DNA of 8,991 nt, from positions 1-8,991 of the forward strand of contig JAHIKR010000170.1 of NCBI GenBank assembly GCA_018897415.1. Direction: 5' to 3'. Origin of the DNA: Pseudomonadota bacterium. Lineage in GTDB: Bacteria; Desulfobacterota; Desulfobacteria; Desulfobacterales; ETH-SRB1. The translations under genes were made by a program, and so were the position numbers. Of this stretch, positions 1 to 4,013 are shown piece after piece (the first letter of the stretch is position 1; every line of letters starts with the position of its first letter). The notes under the pieces are model-generated. The model searched no databases, was not told where the DNA came from, and was given only the letters and a program-made list of their open reading frames with translations.

Positions 1-156
1 TCCCTGGCCCAGACCGAACACATTGGCTTAAACGAGTTGATTCAGGCGTATAATACCAGAGTAAACTTAATATCTAAATTAAACCGGATAGCACCAGGGC
101 AGGCCTGTAAATCCTGTCTGATTTATAGTCTTTTATTAACGCCTGAAACGGCATAG
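1..156 (+). CDS. Possible 3' end of an unidentified gene, cut by the window edge
   Basis: One plus-strand frame is open from the first base to a TAG at 154-156, giving 51 residues with no start in the window. The first half (LAQTEHIGLNELIQAYNTRV) reads like an amphipathic helical protein; the second half contains two cysteines (CKSC) and a short hydrophobic run. I do not recognise a family. A second plus frame is also open for about 50 bases, so the coding call rests only on length and protein-like composition. It may equally be noncoding DNA. Confidence 0.22.
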   Translation, partial: SLAQTEHIGLNELIQAYNTRVNLISKLNRIAPGQACKSCLIYSLLLTPETA

Positions 157-169
157 CCTTTTCAATTCT

Positions 170-186
170 CACCGGCAGAGCCGGTG
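170..186. terminator. Short GC-rich hairpin between convergent gene ends
   Basis: A perfect 7-bp stem (CACCGGC / GCCGGTG) with a 3-base loop lies 29 bp beyond the arsR stop and 14 bp beyond the possible plus-strand gene end. It is placed like a bidirectional terminator, but neither side has a strong T-run (minus side GAGAATTGAAAAGG, plus side GATTATCTATGATTT). An intrinsic terminator is therefore only plausible. Confidence 0.3.
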
Positions 187-214
187 GATTATCTATGATT
201 TAGCTATAGTTAAC

Positions 215-559
215 TTAAACATTACAAATCAAATCTCTGCGGATATCAGGTAATTTCTCAATTATTTCCTTAAGCTCAGGATCATGATCAAGCCAGTGTC
301 TCAGATTCCCCAGCATACTTGCAGCATAAGGTGAAGCACTACCATCAGCCAGACAATAGTTAACCCATAACCCCTCTTTTTTTGAAACAACAAGACCGGC
401 ATTTTCAAGTATTTTTAAATGTTTTGAAACCGTGGGCTGGGCAACACTCAGGGCGGTCCGGAGTTCACAAACACACATCATCTTATGCTGAAGCAGCTTG
501 ATGATTTTTACCCTGTTAATATCAGAAAGGGCCTTCATTACTTTAATGAATTCTTTCAT
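215..559 (-). CDS. arsR: ArsR/SmtB-family metalloregulatory repressor, arsenite-sensor type
   Basis: This is a 114-residue winged-helix repressor, the usual length for ArsR proteins. Members of this family bind a promoter dyad and leave it when a metal(loid) binds. The N-terminal helix (MKALSDINRVKIIKLL, about 8-23) is typical. Cys29 and Cys31 (MMCVCEL) sit where ArsR proteins carry the As(III)/Sb(III)-binding CVC motif. The recognition helix is about residues 41-51 (QPTVSKHLKIL) and the wing is about 57-70. Further cysteines at 69 and 112 might help bind the ligand. The ATG is preceded by a GGGAG Shine-Dalgarno sequence. A strong promoter with an overlapping dyad lies directly upstream, so autoregulation is likely. 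No arsenic permease, arsenate reductase or methyltransferase follows in the window, so the true target is unknown. The family is certain; the ligand is inferred from the Cys pair. Confidence 0.93.
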   Translation of the reverse strand: MKEFIKVMKALSDINRVKIIKLLQHKMMCVCELRTALSVAQPTVSKHLKILENAGLVVSKKEGLWVNYCLADGSASPYAASMLGNLRHWLDHDPELKEIIEKLPDIRRDLICNV

Positions 560-572
560 TTTGTTCTCCCAG

Positions 573-594
573 TATATTCCTGTTTTGGAATATA
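573..594. promoter_or_regulatory. Probable ArsR operator dyad
   Basis: An exact 8-bp inverted repeat (TATATTCC and GGAATATA) with a 6-base spacer lies 14 bp upstream of the arsR start. It begins inside the promoter -10 hexamer and covers the expected transcription start. ArsR-family repressors bind such AT-rich dyads over the -10 region. The position fits steric repression by the adjacent regulator. The dyad is seen directly; its function is inferred. Confidence 0.65.
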
Positions 595-617
595 GTTCTT
601 TATATATTAATTGTCAA
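589..617 (-). promoter_or_regulatory. Sigma-70 promoter of arsR
   Basis: On the minus strand a perfect -35 TTGACA (612-617) is followed by a 17-base spacer and a -10 TATATT (589-594, five of six matches). Transcription would begin near 582, giving a leader of about 23 bases containing the GGGAG ribosome site. This is the best promoter in the window, and its -10 is shared with the dyad operator. Confidence 0.75.
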
Positions 618-623
618 GTAATG

Positions 624-709
624 ATAGCAATTTTCATAATACGTTTCGTATATAGCAATATTCTCGCTAATATACGAATAAACGGAACATATTCTTGAGA
701 ATTGCTATA
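624..709. repeat. AT-rich cluster of three ATAGCAATWYTC repeats with nested inverted repeats
   Basis: A 12-base word occurs three times in 86 bp: ATAGCAATTTTC (624-635), ATAGCAATATTC (652-663), and inverted as GAGAATTGCTAT (697-708). The outer pair forms an 11 of 12 inverted repeat. The inner pair, extended to TATAGCAATATTCTC / GAGAATTGCTATA, bounds a 59-bp unit (651-709) that starts TATA and ends TATA. Inside are TTCGTATA (645-652) and its complement TATACGAA (671-678), plus ATACG-TTT-CGTAT (639-651). It could be a small MITE-like palindromic repeat or a regulatory site array upstream of arsR. No coding function is seen. Confidence 0.5.
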
Positions 710-756
710 GGTGGTTCCTTTTTCAAAAGACTTTTTTACTTAAAAAGATCAATAGA

Positions 757-791
757 TTTTGCTTTAATTAAGCAGCTCAATTAAAGCAAAA
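757..791. repeat. 13-bp perfect inverted repeat beside a truncated gene
   Basis: TTTTGCTTTAATT (757-769) is the exact complement of AATTAAAGCAAAA (779-791), with a 9-base loop. It lies where the open frame of the ATPase remnant begins, in otherwise uncoding AT-rich DNA. It is too AT-rich for a classical terminator, although a T-run follows on the minus strand (TCTTTTT). It may be the end of a lost insertion or a weak terminator for the tup operon. Confidence 0.4.
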
Positions 792-985
792 AGGCGGGAA
801 AACATATCAACAAAGTATATTCAGCAAGTTATATGGCGCAACATAACCTTGGCTCAACCGGCGGCATCCAGCAAAGCCTCGACACCCTGTCCAGGCATGA
901 TTTGATTGAAAAGAACTATAGGACAGGGGTTTGGTCTATCGTTGATCCTATTTTTAAAAACTGGCTTATTGAAATGAGCTTGTGA
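785..985 (+). pseudogene. C-terminal remnant of an AAA/archaeal-type ATPase
   Basis: A plus-strand frame from 785 to the TGA at 983-985 encodes about 66 residues. From about residue 13 it reads as the C-terminal winged helix of the ATPase_2-type AAA proteins: YMAQHNLGSTGGIQQSLDTL, then LSRHDLIEK, then VDPIFKNWL. That order (helix-turn-helix with an alternating small-residue segment, a 'DLIEK' strand, then 'VDPxFxxWL') is characteristic of the family as I remember it. The P-loop, Walker B and sensor parts are absent, and upstream of about 790 the DNA is AT-rich and stop-rich. I therefore call it a gene fragment left by deletion or insertion, not a functional small gene. An ATG at 833 could in principle start a 50-residue peptide. 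It converges on tupC with six bases between. Confidence 0.6.
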
Positions 986-991
986 CTGGTT

Positions 992-1669
992 TTATCCTTG
1001 ACAGAAAGGCTCTGCCTGGGCGGTGGTAAGTTTGCCGTGGTCAAGGAAAAAAGTATGGTGGGCTAATGAAGAGACCTGATACATGTAGTGCGTTGTAAAC
1101 ATAATGGTTATTTTTCTTTGTTCATTTATCTGCTTTAGAGTATTTATAATAGCAGCCTGATTTTCCACATCTAAATTCGAAGTGGGCTCGTCGCACAAAA
1201 GTACTTCAGGAGAAACAACCAAAGCACGGGCAAGTGCTACCCGCTGAGTCTCACCACCCGAAAGCCGATGCGCCTGAGCCTGTTCAAAATCTCTCATTCC
1301 AACAAGATCAAGAGTTTCTTCAATAATAATTCCCCTCTTTTTTTGAGGAACCCGTCTGATTTTTAAGCCAAATTCCACATTTTTATAAACCGTGCTTGTA
1401 AATAAAATAGGATGCTGGTCTATCATAACCACTTCTTTGCGAAGGTTTTGTAGGGATGATTCTGAAAAATTAACGGGTTTTGAACTATAAAGGATGTCAC
1501 CTGTAGTAGGCACCTCGAGAAAACCAAGAATGTTCAACAGGGTAGTTTTGCCGGCACCGTTTGGGCCAAGAAGTGCATAAATAGCGCCTTTTTCAATTTC
1601 CATTAAAGGAATGTCCAGAACTGTCCTTGAACCGTATTTCCTGGTTATCTTTGATAATGCATAAAGCAT
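992..1669 (-). CDS. tupC: Tungstate ABC transporter, ATP-binding protein TupC
   Basis: This 225-residue ABC ATPase energises tungstate uptake from the cytoplasmic face of the membrane. Walker A is GPNGAGKT (35-42), the Q-loop glutamine is Gln85 (MIDQHP), the signature is LSGGE (136-140), Walker B is VLLCDEP (156-162) with catalytic Glu161, the D-loop is SNLD (164-167) and the switch histidine is His194 (FTTHYM). All catalytic elements are intact and the length is normal for this short subfamily. The ATG overlaps the tupB stop (TGATG), which indicates translational coupling, and GGGGAGA lies about 11 bases upstream as a ribosome site. The tungstate assignment comes from the neighbouring TupA; alone it would be a molybdate/tungstate/phosphate-type ATPase. 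Confidence 0.93.
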   Translation of the reverse strand: MLYALSKITRKYGSRTVLDIPLMEIEKGAIYALLGPNGAGKTTLLNILGFLEVPTTGDILYSSKPVNFSESSLQNLRKEVVMIDQHPILFTSTVYKNVEFGLKIRRVPQKKRGIIIEETLDLVGMRDFEQAQAHRLSGGETQRVALARALVVSPEVLLCDEPTSNLDVENQAAIINTLKQINEQRKITIMFTTHYMYQVSSLAHHTFFLDHGKLTTAQAEPFCQG

Positions 1670-2364
1670 CAGGTTCTGGTTCTCCCCTGGAAAAAATGAA
1701 AAATGAGATTAATACCAAAGCTTAATACCAGCAATATAATACCCAAAGCCACAGCTAAGATGAATTCTCCCTTATCATATTCCAGAGCCATAGCAGTAGT
1801 CATGGTACGGGTAAATCCCCTGGCATTACCTCCAAGCATCATGCTTATACCCACTTCAGCGATAACTCTGCCGAATGCGGCTATCACTGCAGCAACTATC
1901 CCGAACCTGGCCTCCCTGAAAATAACACATGCAGTCTGCCAGCGATTAGCGCCCAAAGTCATGGCGGTTTTACGGTATCTTTCATCAATCCTGCTTATAG
2001 CAGCAATGGTAAGGGTGGTAACTATTGGCAGAATCAAAATAACCTGACCAATAATTATTGCCTTCTGTGTATACAGCAGGTCGAAAGGTCCGAATATTCC
2101 CCTTCTTGAGATAAAAGAATATACAAAAAGACCAATGACAACAGTTGGAAGAGCAAGCATTGTATTTAAACATACTATAAGAATACGCTTACCTTTAAAA
2201 GAGCCGTAAGCTATTAAAAAACCCAGGGGCGCCCCCATAAGGCTTGCAATTAAAGTGGAAATACCGCTGACCTTAAGAGATACCCATACAATTGAAAACA
2301 CTTCCGGATCCAAGGATGCGATAAGAAGAATTGCAGATATAAAGCTGTCAGTTAGAAGCTCCAT
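1669..2364 (-). CDS. tupB: Tungstate ABC transporter, permease TupB
   Basis: This 231-residue integral membrane protein forms the translocation channel. Hydrophobic spans are visible at about 25-52, 62-83, 101-122, 154-176 and 201-225. The sequence has the cytoplasmic coupling loop of binding-protein-dependent permeases, TAMTLGANRWQ (133-143), followed by FGRVIAEVGISMMLGGN (164-180), which is typical of TupB-like permeases. ALPTVVIGL (71-79) is another family hallmark. The ATG at 2364 has only a weak ribosome site (GAG nine bases upstream). That is notable because a repeat-rich insert separates this gene from tupA, so the original coupling to tupA may be lost. Its stop overlaps the tupC start. 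Confidence 0.93.
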   Translation of the reverse strand: MELLTDSFISAILLIASLDPEVFSIVWVSLKVSGISTLIASLMGAPLGFLIAYGSFKGKRILIVCLNTMLALPTVVIGLFVYSFISRRGIFGPFDLLYTQKAIIIGQVILILPIVTTLTIAAISRIDERYRKTAMTLGANRWQTACVIFREARFGIVAAVIAAFGRVIAEVGISMMLGGNARGFTRTMTTAMALEYDKGEFILAVALGIILLVLSFGINLIFHFFQGRTRT

Positions 2365-2424
2365 GGTAAATACTCAGGTGGATAGGTTAAAGGTTGAAGG
2401 TAGAAGGCTGAAGGCTGAAGTACA

Positions 2425-2559
2425 TCAATCATCTCGCAATGCTCGAATTAAGCCATTCAAGACCTTTTCGGTTTCGACGATCTTTGGTTCAATCAGGGAT
2501 GAATCCCGGTTGCACAAAAAGCCTAAGCGCTTTGACAAACTTAGCTGATTAATAGCGTG
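2425..2559 (-). pseudogene. C-terminal remnant of a four-helix-bundle protein (23S rRNA intervening-sequence type)
   Basis: The minus-strand frame from 2559 to the TGA at 2425-2427 encodes 44 residues without a start codon and is closed upstream by a TAA at 2560-2562. The end of the peptide (about the last 20 residues) reads KIVETEKVLNGLIRALRDD, which matches from memory the last helix of the S23/IVP four-helix-bundle family (pattern ExxKVLNxLIRxLR). The preceding SKRLGFLCNRDSSLIEP fits the 'xLGFLxxxxxxxLE' turn before it. Full-length members are about 110-125 residues, so roughly two thirds are missing and only the last helix and a half remains. It ends five bases before the left repeat arm. 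Confidence 0.5.
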
Positions 2560-2561
2560 TT

Positions 2562-2626
2562 AGGCTGAAGTCCGAAGGCTGAAGCTCTCTGCCAACCCTC
2601 AGTCTTCAGCCTTCGGACTTCAGCCT
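2562..2626. repeat. 23-bp perfect stem-loop inside the insert
   Basis: Bases 2562-2584 and 2604-2626 are exact reverse complements over 23 bp (core GGCTGAAGTCCGAAGGCTGA) with a 19-base loop. The hairpin lies only 8 bp past the tupA stop on the transcribed strand. It has no following T-run, so it is not a canonical terminator, but in mRNA it would be very stable and could protect the tupA 3' end or reduce read-through into tupB. It competes with the longer pairing of the two outer arms. Confidence 0.75.
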
Positions 2627-2634
2627 TCAGCCTT

Positions 2635-3537
2635 CTACCTTCTACCTTCTACATAAAAAAGCTGCTCCCCCATAAGCCTGTAATTTGCTATTAGTGACTG
2701 TGCCTTAGGTGAGATAAGCCAGCTTGCAAACTTTTCAGCCAGGTCGTGCTTTACGTGCGGATGTCTGGCAGGATTTATGGGAATCACTCCATAAGGATTA
2801 TTTAATAAGGGATCGCCCTCATACACAATCTCCAAATCAATGCTTTCTTTCCTGCCGTACTTATATTTTATGTATGTACCTCTATCAGAAAGGGTATATG
2901 CATGTTTTTCGTCAGCATATATTATTGTTTTTCCCATCCCCTGCCCTATTGAAATATACCACGCAATGGAATTTTCAGGAAATACAAAGCTGATTTCTCT
3001 TTTTTTTCCTTTTTTTAATATCTCAGTTTTTCTTACTTCAAGAGGAACTCCTGTTATTTTCCAAAGAGCCTGTTCCTTTGTATGAGTACCGCTGTCGTCA
3101 CCACGGGATATAAAAAGAGCTTCGGCTTTAGCTATTCCTGCCAATGCAGAGGCTGCATTAGTTCCCCCTCGAATGCCGGCTGGATCATCTGAAGGCCCTA
3201 TTATTACAAAATCATTATGCATAACGGCATAGCGTTTTGTGCCGTAGCCCTCTTTTATAAATTCCTCTTCCCTTTCCTTTGCATGGACAAAAATCACATC
3301 GACATTGCCATCCATCCCGTCCCGAATGGCGGCCCCTGTTCCCTTGGCAAATACCTTTACGCGGATTCCTGTATCCTTCTCTAATTCAGGCAGAAGCACA
3401 TCAAGCAGGCCAGATGCCTGAGTGCTTGTAGTGGTTGCCATTTTAATAATTTTATCTTCTCCAAGCGCAACCCCATAAATCAATAAAATTGCTATCACGG
3501 GCAGTATTACTTTTAAAATTGAATATCTTTTTTGCAT
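2635..3537 (-). CDS. tupA: Tungstate ABC transporter, substrate-binding protein TupA
   Basis: This 300-residue periplasmic protein captures tungstate for TupBC. It has a signal peptide with hydrophobic core at about 8-25 and likely cleavage near 26 (VALG-ED). The oxyanion-binding MATTTST (33-39) follows, then KGTGAAI (65-71), DVIFVHA (80-86) and RGDDSGTHT (145-153). The GQGMG motif is at 198-202 and NPYGVIPINP at 247-256. These are the hallmarks that separate TupA from ModA and PstS. Two features are odd. About 20 extra residues rich in Lys lie between LWK (158-160) and WYISIGQGMG (193-202), compared with TupA proteins as I recall them. The last residues (VEGRR) and the stop are encoded by the heptad repeat of the downstream insert. 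The ATG lacks a clear Shine-Dalgarno sequence (AAAGAA only), and no strong promoter is evident in 3538-3627. Confidence 0.94.
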   Translation of the reverse strand: MQKRYSILKVILPVIAILLIYGVALGEDKIIKMATTTSTQASGLLDVLLPELEKDTGIRVKVFAKGTGAAIRDGMDGNVDVIFVHAKEREEEFIKEGYGTKRYAVMHNDFVIIGPSDDPAGIRGGTNAASALAGIAKAEALFISRGDDSGTHTKEQALWKITGVPLEVRKTEILKKGKKREISFVFPENSIAWYISIGQGMGKTIIYADEKHAYTLSDRGTYIKYKYGRKESIDLEIVYEGDPLLNNPYGVIPINPARHPHVKHDLAEKFASWLISPKAQSLIANYRLMGEQLFYVEGRR

Positions 3538-3627
3538 TTTTTTCTTTAATATCTAAGGTAAAAAACAATTTTCTACTAACATGAATTTTAAGCAGAAACA
3601 ATTTGAAAATCTGAGGAATTTATTTTT

Positions 3628-3960
3628 TCAAATCGCCCTGATTGCTACGAGTGCATACCGCATTAATTTATACCGATATAATTGAGACGGGTGTTGAAAT
3701 GCGGCTGCTGGTAAAATGTTTTCTGACAAGAGCATGTCTTTCTGAGCGCGATGCTCAGCTTCTCCCTGATTTACAATAATGAGCGCTCCTCCGGGCTTCA
3801 GGCTATCCCATACATCTCTTAACAGTTTTATTGGATTGAATCTTCTGAAAGGCAGTCCCCACTTCAAGTGATCTTTAATAAACACAAAGGGAAAAAGCAT
3901 TGTTATCAGGTCATACTTTTCTGCCTGCAGGCTGAATTTTTCAGGTATGTAGGGAAAGGC
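3628..3960 (-). pseudogene. Broken class I SAM-dependent methyltransferase, C-terminal part
   Basis: A minus-strand frame is open from 3960 to the TGA at 3628-3630 (110 residues; first ATG at 3898-3900). It contains the second half of a Rossmann methyltransferase: YDLITMLFPFVF, then KLLRDVWDSLKPGGALIIVN, with the usual 'KPGG' turn before strand 5, followed by QGEAEHRAQ and a C-terminal YRYKLMRYAL. The glycine-rich SAM-binding motif I is missing. Upstream of 3960 this frame hits TGA, but a neighbouring frame from about 4010 reads AYEIEGYYHTCEPFPTY and could join YIPEKFS by one indel near 3945-3955, so a frameshift plus N-terminal loss is likely. It begins immediately after the kinase stop codon. 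The substrate is unknown. Confidence 0.6.
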
Positions 3961-4013
3961 TCACATGTGTGATAATATCCTTCAATTTCATAGGCGTGAC
4001 TTATGGCACGAAT

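Larger units (their letters stand above)
2391..2647. mobile_element. Intervening-sequence-like insert with complementary heptad-repeat ends
   Basis: The 270-bp gap between tupB and tupA is filled by a segment whose ends are complementary. Bases 2391-2420 match the reverse complement of 2618-2647 at 29 of 30 positions, with 22 perfect in a row (2399-2420 / 2618-2639). The arms are built of a 7-base unit, GGYWGAA (GGTTGAA, GGTAGAA, GGCTGAA, GGCTGAA). A minus-strand coding remnant of a four-helix-bundle protein lies between the arms. Complementary ends enclosing a four-helix-bundle ORF is the architecture of the intervening sequences found in 23S rRNA genes. Here it lies in a protein operon. Mobility is inferred from this architecture and from the interrupted tupA-tupB junction; no target-site duplication is evident. 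Confidence 0.5.

Noticed and set aside
498..698. Plus-strand 66-codon frame across the arsR promoter
   Set aside because: It overlaps the start of arsR, its promoter and operator, and has low-complexity AT-driven composition.
1703..2047. Long plus-strand open frame opposite tupB
   Set aside because: It is antisense to a well-supported permease and its composition is the mirror of membrane-protein codons; no family features.
2255..2548. Plus-strand 97-codon frame spanning the tupB start and the insert
   Set aside because: It runs through tupB in antisense and through the repeat arm; the minus-strand four-helix-bundle match explains the insert better.
2391..2647. CRISPR-like or tandem-repeat array
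   Set aside because: The repeat unit is 7 bases with no unique spacers and is arranged as two inverted arms, not an array of regularly spaced direct repeats.
3601..3633. 9-bp AT inverted repeat ATTTGAAAA/TTTTCAAAT as terminator of the methyltransferase relic
   Set aside because: The stem is almost all A/T, overlaps the stop codon, and lacks a GC-rich stem; likely chance in AT-rich DNA.
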